This document shows, one piece after another, positions 15,343 through 24,449 of a DNA stretch of 40,398 nucleotides. The DNA is from Streptomyces lushanensis (GTDB lineage: Bacteria; Actinomycetota; Actinomycetes; Streptomycetales; Streptomycetaceae). A program made the position numbers and the translations under genes. Position 1 is the stretch's first letter, and the number at the start of each line of letters is the position of its first letter. The notes below the pieces were generated by a model, which was given only the letters and a program-made list of their open reading frames with translations, was not told the origin of the DNA and did no database searches. The stretch is from NCBI RefSeq assembly GCF_001700515.1, contig NZ_MAUD01000040.1:1-40398 (forward strand), written 5' to 3'.

Positions 15343-16767
15343 CTAGCCGAGCGGTACGCGCTTGCCCGTCTCCGCGTCGACCACCCGGCGCCCGTCCAGC
15401 GGCCTTTCCAGCGTCACCTTCGCGGTCTGCGTCCTGGCCATCGCCACACAGACCTGGTCCGGGCCGGAATCCGAGTGGGAGATCCGCACCTTGACGGCCG
15501 TGCCGCTCTCGTCCGCGTGCGCCGTGTACGTCCCGCACACGCCGCCCATGAAGCGCAGGGCCAGCGTTTGGCCGTCCACGCGGTACGACATCAGGCCCGG
15601 GTCGCTCTGCTCCGGCTCCGGCGCCGACGGCGGCTCGCTCCTCGCCAGGGACTCCGGGGCCGTCGCGAGCTGGACGAGCGTCTGCGACGGAGCGCCGCCA
15701 CCGGGCGCCACCTCGAACAACCAGGCCGGTACGAGCGCTCCGCCGCCCTCCAGCGTCCGCAGCGCCAGACCGAAGACCGCCCCGTCGATCTCCACCGGCT
15801 TCGCGCCGGCCGGCACCGGCGGCTCGCACCGGTCCGCCGCCTTCCCGTCCTCCAGCGGCATCGCGGTGGCGCAGTCGGCGGCCGGTCCACCGCCACCGAG
15901 GTCGGCGGACGCCTTGTTCAGCTCCTTGAGCGCCTCGGCCGCGGCGATCACCGGATACGTCCGGCCCGGCTCCGGCGCCGTCAACTGGCCCACGCCGTTG
16001 ACCACATGGCCGTCCGCGCCGATCTGGACGGAGGTCGACCAGCCGTAGGTGGGCAGCCCGCCGACCACCGGATCCGCGTTCACCACCCGTACCGCGCCCA
16101 TCAGTTGAGTGGCATCGAGATCCGCGTCGCCCTGGCCCAGCGCCTTGAGCACCGGAGCCGCCGCCCGCTTCGCCGCCGCCTCGCTCACGGCACCGCCCGC
16201 GCCGGCGCCCGTACCGCCGACGCTCGGGCAGCTCTTGCCCTTGAGGCAGTTGTCGCTGCCCGCCCCGGCGGGGCCGAAGCGGTCGAAGGTCCATGTCCCC
16301 GGCGCCTGCTTGGTGACACGGAGCAGCGGTCCCGAACCGTCCTTGTCCGTACCGGCCTTCCAGTACATGCCGTCGGAACGCGGTGTGCCCGCCACCCCGA
16401 GCGCCTCGGCCAGCCGGGCCACCTCGTTGGCGGTGACCGCTCCGTCCACCCGGTGGACCCGGGCCGTACGGGGGCCGTCGGGCAGTTCGCCCTTGGCGCG
16501 GTAGGTGAATCCGCGTGGATCGGGCTCGCCCGGCGCGATGCCGAGCGGTGGCGGCGTGCCGGCGACCGGCGGCGGGATGCGGTCGCCTCCCGGCGTACCG
16601 CTCCCGCCGCCCGTGTCGTCCGCGCCGCTGCCGCCGAAGGCGCTCGTGGCGAAGTACGCGCCACCACCTCCGGCGATCAGTACCGCCGCCGCCACCGCGG
16701 CGACGAGCGGAGAACGCCGCCGACGCGGGCGGTTCGTGCTGTTTTCCGGACGCTCCGTACTGGTCAC
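15343..16767 (-). CDS. Membrane-anchored extracytoplasmic protein of unknown function
   Basis: I do not recognise a domain in this 474-residue protein. A polar basic N-terminus with PRRRRSP is followed by one membrane helix at about 20-40 and no cleavage or lipobox motif, so it is probably anchored with the rest outside. Residues 45-80 are Gly/Pro-rich linker. The remainder holds several Cys residues, for example the pair in DNCLKGKSC, which would suit disulfides outside the cell. It ends with a compact segment KVTLERPLDGRRVVDAETG. The start is GTG. It is divergent from adenosine kinase and convergent with erpA. Position gives no clear hint of function. Confidence 0.8.
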   Translation of the reverse strand: MTSTERPENSTNRPRRRRSPLVAAVAAAVLIAGGGGAYFATSAFGGSGADDTGGGSGTPGGDRIPPPVAGTPPPLGIAPGEPDPRGFTYRAKGELPDGPRTARVHRVDGAVTANEVARLAEALGVAGTPRSDGMYWKAGTDKDGSGPLLRVTKQAPGTWTFDRFGPAGAGSDNCLKGKSCPSVGGTGAGAGGAVSEAAAKRAAAPVLKALGQGDADLDATQLMGAVRVVNADPVVGGLPTYGWSTSVQIGADGHVVNGVGQLTAPEPGRTYPVIAAAEALKELNKASADLGGGGPAADCATAMPLEDGKAADRCEPPVPAGAKPVEIDGAVFGLALRTLEGGGALVPAWLFEVAPGGGAPSQTLVQLATAPESLARSEPPSAPEPEQSDPGLMSYRVDGQTLALRFMGGVCGTYTAHADESGTAVKVRISHSDSGPDQVCVAMARTQTAKVTLERPLDGRRVVDAETGKRVPLG

Positions 16768-16940
16768 CGCTGTTCTCCTTCGACCGCGTTCCCCCGAATG
16801 ACATCGGTGGGACGGAAGCGAGGAGCGCCCGGTTCCCTGCGCGGAGCGGTGTGATGTGGTCCAGAAGCGCTGTAGAAGCGGTCCAGGGGCACCGTACGCA
16901 CCGTCCGGCTCATGAGGAAAGACCTACTATCGGGTAGATT

Positions 16941-16962
16941 CAGACCTTCGGCAGACCTTAGG
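16941..16962 (+). promoter_or_regulatory. Two 11-bp direct repeats upstream of adenosine kinase
   Basis: CAGACCTTCGG (16941-16951) and CAGACCTTAGG (16952-16962) are head-to-tail with one mismatch, in the 261-base divergent gap 16768-17028. An 11-base period places both on the same face of DNA, as for a tandem-binding regulator. The sequence does not match the PHO box consensus. The regulator is unknown. Confidence 0.4.
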
Positions 16963-17028
16963 TGGGGCGCCGCCCGAACCGGTAGCGTGAACCGTCAACC
17001 GTTCTCCTTCATCAGGAGCGTTCACGCC

Positions 17029-18033
17029 GTGCGAATCGCAGTCACCGGCTCCATCGCCACCGACCATCTGATGACCTTTCCCGGCCGCTTCGCCGACCAG
17101 CTGGTCGCCGAGCAGCTCCACACGGTCTCCCTCTCCTTCCTCGTCGACAACCTTGAGGTGCGCCGGGGAGGTGTCGGGGCGAACATCTGCTTCGGCATGG
17201 GCCAGCTCGGCACCCGCCCGCTCCTGGTCGGCGCGGCCGGCGCGGACTTCGACGAGTACCGCGCGTGGCTCAACCGCCATGGAGTGGACACGGACTCGGT
17301 CCGGATCTCCGAGGTCCTGCACACGGCCCGGTTCGTCTGCACCACGGACTCCGACCACAACCAGATCGGCTCCTTCTACGCGGGCGCGATGAGCGAGGCG
17401 CGCCAGATCGAGCTCAAGAAGGTCGCCGACCGCGTCGGCGGACTCGACCTGGTGCTGATCGGCGCGGACGACCCCGAGGGCATGCTCCGTCACACCGAGG
17501 AGTGCCGTACTCGCGCCATCCCGTTCGCCGCCGACTTCTCCCAGCAGATCGCGCGGATGGAGGGCGAGGAGATCCGTACGCTGCTCGACGGCGCGACCTA
17601 TCTCTTCTCCAACGAGTACGAGAAGGGACTCATCGAGTCCAAGACCGGCTGGAGCGACGCCGAGATCCTCTCCAGGGTCGGCCACCGGGTGACAACTCTC
17701 GGCAAGCGCGGCGTCCGTATCGACCGGGACGGCGAGGAGCCGATCGTGGTCGGCTGCCCGGAGGAGGAGACCAAGGCCGACCCGACGGGCGTCGGTGACG
17801 CCTTCCGCGCCGGTTTCCTCTCCGGACTCTCCTGGGGCGTCGGGCTGGAGCGCGCGGCCCAGGTCGGCTGCATGCTCGCGACCCTGGTCATCGAGACGGT
17901 GGGCACGCAGGAGTACACCCTGCGCAGGAACCACTTCATGGAGCGCTTCACCAAGGCGTACGGGCACGACGCGGCGGCCGAGGTCCAGGCGCACCTGCCC
18001 GAGACGACCGTGCCCGACGCGACGCCCGCCTAG
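17029..18033 (+). CDS. adoK: Adenosine kinase, PfkB/ribokinase family
   Basis: The 334-residue enzyme is very close, from memory, to M. tuberculosis Rv2202c (AdoK/CbhK): AVTGSIATDHLMTFPGRF, VSLSFLVD, RGGVGANICF, GAMSEAR and FAADFSQQIAR align through the whole length. AdoK phosphorylates adenosine to AMP, salvaging the nucleoside, including that released by methyl-cycle SAH hydrolysis. The PfkB signature ADPTGVGDAFRAGF holds the catalytic Asp257, the same number I remember for the mycobacterial enzyme, which supports the GTG start at 17029 behind AGGAG. Generic annotation is carbohydrate kinase; adenosine specificity is inferred from similarity. Confidence 0.9.
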   Translation: MRIAVTGSIATDHLMTFPGRFADQLVAEQLHTVSLSFLVDNLEVRRGGVGANICFGMGQLGTRPLLVGAAGADFDEYRAWLNRHGVDTDSVRISEVLHTARFVCTTDSDHNQIGSFYAGAMSEARQIELKKVADRVGGLDLVLIGADDPEGMLRHTEECRTRAIPFAADFSQQIARMEGEEIRTLLDGATYLFSNEYEKGLIESKTGWSDAEILSRVGHRVTTLGKRGVRIDRDGEEPIVVGCPEEETKADPTGVGDAFRAGFLSGLSWGVGLERAAQVGCMLATLVIETVGTQEYTLRRNHFMERFTKAYGHDAAAEVQAHLPETTVPDATPA

Positions 18034-18108
18034 GCCGGGCCGGGGCCACGTACGGTCGGGGCCGGAGGCAGGGGCAGGGCCCGTCCGGCCGGGCCGGTCG
18101 GGGCCGTG

Positions 18109-19491
18109 CTACGAGATCCGGCGGACCACATGGGCGACACCGTGGTCCGCCGGCCGCTCACCGAGATACTCCTGTCCGCGCATCTCGCACCACGCGGGAA
18201 TGTCCAGCCGCGCCGCCTCGTCGTCCGACAGGACCGTCACCGTCCCGCCCACCGGCACCTCGCCGAAGATCTTGGCCAGCTCGATCACCGGGATCGGGCA
18301 CCGCCTGCCGAGCGCGTCGACCACCAGCGCCGGAGTCCCGCCGGAACCGGCGGGGGAGCGCGGCGCGCCGAGCCGTTCGCGTACCCCCGACACCGCCCCG
18401 GGCAGCACCTCCAGGAACCGGTCCACCTCCCCCTCCGGCGTACCGGGCGGGAGCGAGATCCGGACATTGCCCTCCGACAGCACTCCCATCGCCCGCAGTA
18501 CATGGCTCGGGGTCAGCGTGCTGCTCGTACAGGACGAGCCCGAGGAGACGGAGAAGTCCGCGCGGTCCAGCTCGTGCAGCAGCGCCTCTCCGTCGACATA
18601 GAGACAGGAGAAGGTGACGAGATGGGGGAGACGGTGCTCCGGATCGCCCACGACCTCGACGTCCGGCACCAGTTCGGGCACCCGCGCCCTGATCCGGTCC
18701 ACCAGCGCACGCAGCCGTACCGCCTCCTCGGCCGCCTCCGCGCGCACCGCCCGTAGCGAGGCCGCCGCCGCCACGATCGCCGGGATGTTCTGGAAGCCCG
18801 GCGCGCGTCCCGACTCCCGTTCATCTGCGGGGCCCCGAGGCGCGAACCGGACCCCCTTGCGTACGGCGAGCAGCCCGACGCCCGCCGGACCGCCCCACTT
18901 GTGCGCGCTCGCCGTCAGCAGCGACCAGGCGCCCTCCACCGGGCCCCAGCCCAGCGACTGCGCCGCGTCCACCAGCAGCGGGACCCCCAGGGTCCGGCAG
19001 GCCTCGGCCACCGCGGCCACCGGCTGCTCCGTGCCCACCTCGTGGTTCGCCGACTGGAGACAGGCCAGCGCCGTGTCCTCGCGCAGGGCCTTGGCGTACT
19101 CCTCGGGCTCCACCGCTCCGTAACGGTCCACCGGCACCTCGGCCACCTCGCCGCCCGTCGCCGCCTCATGGGCCGACGCGGCGTGCAGGACGGAGGAGTG
19201 CTCCACCGCCGAGACCACGAGATGGCGTCCGGCCCGGCGCCGGCCCGAGAGGGCGCCGGACATTCCGGAATGCACCGCGTATGTTCCCGAAGGAGTGAAA
19301 GTCAGCTCGTCGGGACGGCAGCCGACCGCCTCCGCGGCGGCCTCCCGCGCCGCGTCCAGCAGCAGCGCGGCCCGCCGTCCCTCGCGGTAGAGCCGGACGG
19401 GATCCGCCCAGCCTTCGTCGAGGGACGCCTGGAGGGCCTGCCGGGCGACGGGATGCAGCGGAGCGGAGGACGCGGCGTCGAAGTAGGTCAC
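18109..19491 (-). CDS. Cysteine desulfurase fused to a TusA/SirA domain
   Basis: The 460-residue protein joins a NifS/IscS-like PLP enzyme (1-375) to a TusA-like sulfur-carrier domain (388-460). The desulfurase part has EHSS with His98, a PLP lysine Lys198 in SAHKWGG and a catalytic Cys321 in SSGSSCTSSTLTPSHVL. The TusA part has DALGRRCPIPVIEL, where Cys398 is the persulfide carrier. Such a fusion could pass sulfur from cysteine to the carrier within one chain, for tRNA thiolation, molybdopterin or Fe-S assembly. It stands alone on the minus strand between adoK (convergent) and ctaC (divergent). Fold and residues are clear; the sulfur acceptor is not. Confidence 0.92.
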   Translation of the reverse strand: MTYFDAASSAPLHPVARQALQASLDEGWADPVRLYREGRRAALLLDAAREAAAEAVGCRPDELTFTPSGTYAVHSGMSGALSGRRRAGRHLVVSAVEHSSVLHAASAHEAATGGEVAEVPVDRYGAVEPEEYAKALREDTALACLQSANHEVGTEQPVAAVAEACRTLGVPLLVDAAQSLGWGPVEGAWSLLTASAHKWGGPAGVGLLAVRKGVRFAPRGPADERESGRAPGFQNIPAIVAAAASLRAVRAEAAEEAVRLRALVDRIRARVPELVPDVEVVGDPEHRLPHLVTFSCLYVDGEALLHELDRADFSVSSGSSCTSSTLTPSHVLRAMGVLSEGNVRISLPPGTPEGEVDRFLEVLPGAVSGVRERLGAPRSPAGSGGTPALVVDALGRRCPIPVIELAKIFGEVPVGGTVTVLSDDEAARLDIPAWCEMRGQEYLGERPADHGVAHVVRRIS

Positions 19492-19503
19492 ACCACCACG
19501 CTA

Positions 19504-19547
19504 GCTCCGCGACCGGCGACGGATGCCGGCTCCGCGACCGGCGACGG
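19504..19547. repeat. 19-bp direct repeat in the desulfurase promoter region
   Basis: GCTCCGCGACCGGCGACGG occurs at 19504-19522 and 19529-19547 with no mismatch and a 25-base period. The first copy starts 12 bases upstream of the desulfurase start codon. Confidence 0.85.
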
Positions 19548-19741
19548 TTGCCCGCCCGGCCGGGCCCGGTCGCCGGGACCCGCAGGCGTCGGCGGACACG
19601 GCGGCGGAAGGGGCGGCTTCGGTGCCCCGAGGCGCCCCGGGAGCGGTCCCGAAGCGGCCCGGAGGTGGGCATTCCACCCCTTCGGAGTGCGGGGCGGCGC
19701 GTTGGGCACCCTCCCCGCACGGCCCCAAATCGAGTCCAGTA

Positions 19742-19770
19742 GGGTTTGGTCCGCATAAACATCCAAACCC
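19742..19770 (+). promoter_or_regulatory. Inverted repeat in the ctaC promoter/leader
   Basis: GGGTTTGG (19742-19749) and CCAAACCC (19763-19770) form a perfect 8-bp inverted repeat around an AT-rich 13-base spacer. It overlaps the TAGGGT -10 candidate, so it could be an operator for the ctaCDF genes or a hairpin at the 5' end of the mRNA. Confidence 0.45.
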
Positions 19771-19850
19771 CTGCCCGCGTCAGGGCCGGCGACCGACCAG
19801 CGAGACGGCCGCGGCCGGCCGCGCGGGCGAGACTCTCGGGAAGGCGCTAC

Positions 19851-20813
19851 GTGAGTCCCAACGGCTCCGACCGCTCGTCGCGGCGCCCGATGCGGCGGAA
19901 GCTGCCGCAGGTGCTGACTGCGGGCCTGATCCTTGCGACCGCCACCGGTTGCACATACAAGGACTTCCCCCGCCTCGGAATGCCCACCCCAGTGACGGAA
20001 GAGGCTCCCAGGATCCTCTCCCTCTGGCAGGGCTCGTGGGCGGCAGCGCTCGTCACGGGCATCCTGGTATGGGGTCTGATCCTGTGGAGCGTCATCTTCC
20101 ACCGGCGCAGCCGCACCAAGGTGGAGATCCCTCCGCAGACCAGGTACAACATGCCCATCGAGGCGCTGTACACCGTGGTCCCGCTCATCATCGTCTCGGT
20201 GCTCTTCTACTTCACCGCACGCGACGAGTCGAAGCTCCTCTCCCTCTCCGAGAAGCCGACCCACACCGTGAACGTGGTCGGCTATCAGTGGAGCTGGGGC
20301 TTCAACTACATCGAGAACGTGGACGGCAACCCGTCGACGGGCAGCACGGTTCCCAAGGAACTCGACGCCATTCCCAACCGGTTCACGAAGCAGTTCCCCA
20401 AGGGTGCCGAGGGCGTCTACGACGCCGGTGTCCCGGGTCAGCGCAATCCCCAGACCGGCAATCCGGGTCCGACCCTGTGGCTGCCCAAGGGTGAGAAGGT
20501 CCGGTTCATCCTGACATCGCGTGATGTCATCCACTCCTTCTGGGTGGTGCCGTTCCTGATGAAGCAGGACGTCATCCCGGGGCACACCAACGCCTTCGAG
20601 GTGACCCCCAACCAGGAGGGCACCTTCCTGGGCAAGTGCGCCGAGCTGTGCGGCGTCGACCACTCGCGGATGCTCTTCAACGTCAAGGTGGTCTCTCCGG
20701 AGCGCTACCAGAAGCACCTGGAAGAGCTGGCCGAGAAGGGCCAGAGCGGCTACATCCCGTCGGGCATCGCGCAGACGGATCCGGCCAAGAACGCGGAGAC
20801 GAACAAACTGTGA
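19851..20813 (+). CDS. ctaC: Cytochrome c oxidase subunit II (CtaC)
   Basis: The 320-residue subunit carries the CuA centre that accepts electrons from the diheme cytochrome QcrC. A lipobox LATATGC suggests Cys34 is lipidated. Two membrane helices lie at about 60-83 and 103-122. The cupredoxin domain has all CuA ligands: His228 in [10 protein letters not shown] and Cys263, Glu265, Cys267, His271 and Met274 in [12 protein letters not shown]. The GTG at 19851 follows GGGAAGG and gives the lipoprotein signal near the N-terminus, so I reject the in-frame ATG/GTG upstream. The stop overlaps ctaD by GTGA. Confidence 0.96.
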   Translation: MSPNGSDRSSRRPMRRKLPQVLTAGLILATATGCTYKDFPRLGMPTPVTEEAPRILSLWQGSWAAALVTGILVWGLILWSVIFHRRSRTKVEIPPQTRYNMPIEALYTVVPLIIVSVLFYFTARDESKLLSLSEKPTHTVNVVGYQWSWGFNYIENVDGNPSTGSTVPKELDAIPNRFTKQFPKGAEGVYDAGVPGQRNPQTGNPGPTLWLPKGEKVRFILTSRDVIHSFWVVPFLMKQDVIPGHTNAFEVTPNQEGTFLGKCAELCGVDHSRMLFNVKVVSPERYQKHLEELAEKGQSGYIPSGIAQTDPAKNAETNKL

Positions 20814-22552
20814 GCATCCTCAACGAACCCCAGGGTGCCGCCGCCGCAGCAGAGGACTCGTACGAGGACGAGCTGCCGGTACGGCGCAAGCAGCCGGGCA
20901 ATGTCGTCGTGAAGTGGCTGACCACCACCGATCACAAGACGATCGGCACGATGTATCTGATCACGTCGTTCGTGTTCTTCTGCATCGGCGGTGTGATGGC
21001 GCTCTTCATGCGCGCCGAACTGGCCCGCCCCGGCACGCAGATCATGTCGAACGAGCAGTTCAACCAGGCGTTCACGATGCACGGCACGATCATGCTGCTG
21101 ATGTTCGCGACGCCGCTGTTCGCCGGATTCGCCAACTGGATCATGCCGCTCCAGATCGGCGCGCCCGACGTGGCGTTCCCGCGGCTGAACATGTTCGCGT
21201 ACTGGCTGTACCTCTTCGGCTCGATCATCGCCGTGAGCGGCTTCCTCACCCCGCAGGGCGCCGCCGACTTCGGCTGGTTCGCCTACGCCCCGCTGTCGGA
21301 CGCGGTCCGTTCGCCGGGTATCGGCGCCGATCTGTGGATCATGGGTCTGGCCTTCTCCGGCTTCGGTACGATCCTCGGCTCGGTCAACTTCATCACCACG
21401 ATCATCTGCATGCGCGCGCCCGGCATGACGATGTTCCGGATGCCGATCTTCACCTGGAACGTCCTGCTGACCGGTGTGCTGGTCCTGCTGGCCTTCCCGG
21501 TGCTGGCCGCCGCGCTCTTCGCGCTGGAGGCGGACCGTAAGTTCGGTGCGCACGTCTTCGACTCGGCCAACGGCGGAGCGCTGCTGTGGCAGCACCTCTT
21601 CTGGTTCTTCGGCCATCCGGAGGTGTACATCATCGCCCTGCCGTTCTTCGGCATCGTCTCCGAAGTGATCCCGGTCTTCAGCCGCAAGCCGATGTTCGGC
21701 TACATCGGTCTGGTGGGCGCGACCATCTCCATCGCGGGCCTCTCCGTGACGGTGTGGGCGCACCACATGTATGTGACCGGTGGCGTGCTGCTGCCGTTCT
21801 TCTCGTTCATGACCTTCCTGATCGCGGTACCGACCGGTGTGAAGTTCTTCAACTGGATCGGCACCATGTGGAAGGGCTCACTGTCCTTCGAGACACCGAT
21901 GCTCTGGACGATCGGCTTCCTGGTCACCTTCACCTTCGGTGGTCTGACCGGTGTGATCCTGGCGTCGCCGCCGATGGACTTCCATGTCTCCGACTCGTAC
22001 TTCGTGGTCGCGCACTTCCACTACGTCGTCTTCGGCACCGTGGTGTTCGCGATGTTCGCCGGATTCCACTTCTGGTGGCCGAAGTTCACCGGCAAGATGC
22101 TGGACGAGCGGCTCGGGAAGATCACCTTCTGGACGCTCTTCATCGGCTTCCACGGCACCTTCCTCGTCCAGCACTGGCTGGGCGCCGAGGGCATGCCGCG
22201 CCGTTACGCGGACTACCTCGCCTCCGATGGATTCACCGCGCTGAACACCATTTCCACGATCAGCTCGTTCGTCCTCGGCCTGTCGATCCTGCCGTTCCTG
22301 TACAACGTCTGGAAGACCGCCAAGTACGGCAAGAAGATCGAGGTGGACGACCCGTGGGGCTATGGACGTTCGCTCGAATGGGCGACTTCCTGCCCGCCGC
22401 CGCGGCATAACTTCCTCACTCTGCCGAGAATCCGTTCGGAATCCCCGGCATTCGATCTCCACCACCCGGAGGTCGCCGCGCTCGAACAGCTCGAAGGCGT
22501 CGGGCACGGTGCCGAGCCCGCCCTCGCCGGTGGCAAGGAGGCCGGGAAGTGA
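20810..22552 (+). CDS. ctaD: Cytochrome c oxidase subunit I (CtaD)
   Basis: The 580-residue catalytic subunit of the aa3 oxidase reduces oxygen to water and pumps protons. Twelve membrane helices are expected. Heme a is ligated by His91 in MHGTIM and His404; heme a3 by His402 in VAHFHYV. CuB ligands are His269 in FFGHPEVY, with the cross-linked Tyr273, plus His318 and His319 in WAHHMYV. Lys345 in [10 protein letters not shown] suits the K channel. The C-terminal tail of about 60 residues ends in a Gly/Ala-rich stretch. GTG start overlaps ctaC and the stop overlaps ctaF by GTGA, indicating coupling across the three genes. Confidence 0.97.
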   Translation: MSILNEPQGAAAAAEDSYEDELPVRRKQPGNVVVKWLTTTDHKTIGTMYLITSFVFFCIGGVMALFMRAELARPGTQIMSNEQFNQAFTMHGTIMLLMFATPLFAGFANWIMPLQIGAPDVAFPRLNMFAYWLYLFGSIIAVSGFLTPQGAADFGWFAYAPLSDAVRSPGIGADLWIMGLAFSGFGTILGSVNFITTIICMRAPGMTMFRMPIFTWNVLLTGVLVLLAFPVLAAALFALEADRKFGAHVFDSANGGALLWQHLFWFFGHPEVYIIALPFFGIVSEVIPVFSRKPMFGYIGLVGATISIAGLSVTVWAHHMYVTGGVLLPFFSFMTFLIAVPTGVKFFNWIGTMWKGSLSFETPMLWTIGFLVTFTFGGLTGVILASPPMDFHVSDSYFVVAHFHYVVFGTVVFAMFAGFHFWWPKFTGKMLDERLGKITFWTLFIGFHGTFLVQHWLGAEGMPRRYADYLASDGFTALNTISTISSFVLGLSILPFLYNVWKTAKYGKKIEVDDPWGYGRSLEWATSCPPPRHNFLTLPRIRSESPAFDLHHPEVAALEQLEGVGHGAEPALAGGKEAGK

Positions 22553-22947
22553 AGATCCAAGGCAAGATGTTCATCTGGCTGAGCGTCTTCATCCTGGCCG
22601 CCGCCGTGCTCTACGGCGTGTGGTCGAAGGAGCCGGCCGGTACGACCGCGCTGTTCCTGGCCTTCGGGCTGAGCGTCATGATCGGCTTCTATCTGGCCTT
22701 CACCGCCCGCCGGGTGGACGCGATGGCCCAGGACAACAAGGAAGCCGATGTCTCGGACGAGGCCGGTGAGGTGGGGTTCTTCGCCCCGCACAGCTGGCAG
22801 CCGTTCTCGCTCGCCATCGGCGGAGCGCTGGCCTTCCTCGGGATCGCGATCGGCTGGTGGCTGCTGTACTTCTCGCTGCCGCTGATCCTGGTCGGCCTGT
22901 GGGGCTGGGTCTTCGAGTTCTACCGGGGCGAGAACCAGAACCAGTAG
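22549..22947 (+). CDS. ctaF: Cytochrome c oxidase subunit IV, actinobacterial type (CtaF)
   Basis: The 132-residue protein has four hydrophobic helices in two pairs, at about 5-25 and 32-52, then 86-104 and 106-123, with a soluble acidic loop between. This is the small actinobacterial subunit IV of the aa3 oxidase, present in mycobacterial supercomplex structures. The GTG start lies in GTGA with the ctaD stop. A very strong hairpin starts 20 bases after the stop, so the ctaC-ctaD-ctaF transcript probably ends here. Confidence 0.93.
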   Translation: MKIQGKMFIWLSVFILAAAVLYGVWSKEPAGTTALFLAFGLSVMIGFYLAFTARRVDAMAQDNKEADVSDEAGEVGFFAPHSWQPFSLAIGGALAFLGIAIGWWLLYFSLPLILVGLWGWVFEFYRGENQNQ

Positions 22948-22967
22948 AACGCGACGTAGTGCTTTCC

Positions 22968-23004
22968 GGGGCCCGCCCTACTCGAACGGAGTAGGGCGGG
23001 CCCC
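22968..23004 (+). terminator. 16-bp perfect hairpin after ctaF
   Basis: GGGGCCCGCCCTACTC (22968-22983) pairs with GAGTAGGGCGGGCCCC (22989-23004) over a five-base loop. The next gene begins 53 bases later, so this insulates ctaCDF from the L,D-transpeptidase gene. Confidence 0.85.
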
Positions 23005-23056
23005 CGTTCGTACCTCTCGTCGCGCGCGGAGTGAAAGTCCTTCCTACCGTGTGCTC

Positions 23057-24307
23057 ATGAACCACACGCCACGTCTGCGCGCTGTCCTCACCTGCACTCT
23101 GCTGGTCGTGTCCCTTGGGGCGAGCGCCAGCGCGTGCAGCAGTGACGACGGGCCGCACCCCCTCTCCGGGAAGCCGCGCGAAGCCGCCCCGGGGAAGATC
23201 GTCTTCAGTACGCCCGCGGGCGCCACCAAGGTCGATCCCAACAAGCCGCTCGAAGTGACCGCCAAGGGTGAGCGGATCACGGACGTCAACGCCGTCGACA
23301 AGGCGGGCCACTATCTGGCGGGTGAACTCACCGCCGACGGGCTGCGCTGGCACTCCACGGCACCACTTGCGGCGGGCTCCCGCTACACCATCAAGGTCTC
23401 CACCGAGGACAAGAAGGGCAAGCCGGGCTCCCGCACGGTCACCTTCGAGACCATGCCCCCCAAGCGGACCCTCACGGTCGAATTCGGGCCGGACGCGGGT
23501 GAGTACGGCGTGGGCCAGCCCATCACCGCCACGCTCAGCCAGCCGATCACGGACAAGAAGGCCAGGAATGTCATCGAACGGTCCCTGAAGGTCCGTGCCT
23601 ATCCCGCGGCGGAGGAGGGCGCCTGGCACTGGGTGGACGACGAGGAACTGCACTACCGGCCCAAGGACTACTGGCCCGCGAACGGGAAGGTCACCGCCTA
23701 CAGCACCCTCCAGGGTGTGAAGATCAGCGACAAGCTGTACGGCGGCGCCGTCAAACCGCTCAAGCTGACCACCGGCGACCGCGTCGAGGCCATCGTCGAC
23801 GCCAGCTCCCACTACATGACGCTGTTCCGCAACGGCGAAGAGGTCACCAGCATCCCGGTGACCACCGGCAAGCCCGGCTTCTCCACCCGTAACGGCATCA
23901 AGGTCATCCTGGGCAAGGAGTACTTCGTGCGGATGCGCGGTACGAGCGTCGGCATCGGCGGCGGTGAGGGCTACGACCTCCCCGTGTACTGGGCGACCCG
24001 GGTCACCTGGAGCGGTGAGTACGTCCACGCCGCGCCCTGGTCCGTGGGCTCGCAGGGATCCGCGAACGTCAGCCACGGCTGTGTCGGCATGTCCACCGCG
24101 AACGCGGCCTGGTTCTTCGAGAACGTGCAGGAGGGCGATCTCGTACAGGTGATCAACAGCGCCGGCGACTACATGGAGGACTTCGGCAACGGCTTCGGCG
24201 ACTGGAACGTGGACTGGGAGGACTGGCGCGAGGGCAGCGTTCTGCTCGCCGGGACCAGGGAGGGCACCAGCCCCGCCGACCCGGCCCGCCTGCGGCCGCT
24301 GGTCTGA
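23057..24307 (+). CDS. Lipoprotein L,D-transpeptidase (YkuD) with Ig-like domains
   Basis: The 416-residue lipoprotein would form 3-3 cross-links in peptidoglycan. The signal peptide ends in ASASAC with Cys27 as lipid site. Two Ig-like domains follow (about 45-135 and 140-240), the arrangement of mycobacterial LdtMt2. The YkuD domain (about 243-370) has EYVHAAPWS with His324 and the catalytic NVSHGCVGMS with His340 and Cys342. A C-terminal tail is rich in Trp and Asp. The ATG at 23057 is chosen; an in-frame GTG six bases earlier is possible. Its placement inside the oxidase locus is, as I recall, normal in Streptomyces. Confidence 0.93.
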   Translation: MNHTPRLRAVLTCTLLVVSLGASASACSSDDGPHPLSGKPREAAPGKIVFSTPAGATKVDPNKPLEVTAKGERITDVNAVDKAGHYLAGELTADGLRWHSTAPLAAGSRYTIKVSTEDKKGKPGSRTVTFETMPPKRTLTVEFGPDAGEYGVGQPITATLSQPITDKKARNVIERSLKVRAYPAAEEGAWHWVDDEELHYRPKDYWPANGKVTAYSTLQGVKISDKLYGGAVKPLKLTTGDRVEAIVDASSHYMTLFRNGEEVTSIPVTTGKPGFSTRNGIKVILGKEYFVRMRGTSVGIGGGEGYDLPVYWATRVTWSGEYVHAAPWSVGSQGSANVSHGCVGMSTANAAWFFENVQEGDLVQVINSAGDYMEDFGNGFGDWNVDWEDWREGSVLLAGTREGTSPADPARLRPLV

Positions 24308-24380
24308 ACCGCGTTCCGGCGGCCGGCGCAACGGTCCGGCGCTCGGCCGGACAGCCGGTCCGTCGGCCGTCGGCGGACAC

Positions 24381-24417
24381 CCAGGTCCTGCCGTCCCTCG
24401 CGGACGGCAGGACCTGG
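24381..24417. terminator. 16-bp perfect bidirectional hairpin
   Basis: CCAGGTCCTGCCGTCC (24381-24396) pairs with GGACGGCAGGACCTGG (24402-24417) over a five-base loop between two convergent genes. Confidence 0.85.
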
Positions 24418-24449
24418 CCCGTTCCTCGGCCCTGCGCCGGGCCGCCGGC

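Larger units (their letters stand above)
19492..19850. other. Divergent intergenic region upstream of ctaC
   Basis: This 359-base gap separates the desulfurase fusion from ctaC. It holds a 19-bp direct repeat next to the desulfurase start and an inverted repeat about 80 bases before ctaC. TAGGGT at 19740-19745 is a plausible -10 for ctaC, but no well-spaced -35 was found. No small gene is supported. Confidence 0.6.

Noticed and set aside
19746..19850. N-terminal extension of CtaC from 19746
   Set aside because: It would place an Arg-rich stretch before the lipoprotein signal and include the inverted repeat of the promoter region; the GTG at 19851 has a good ribosome binding site.
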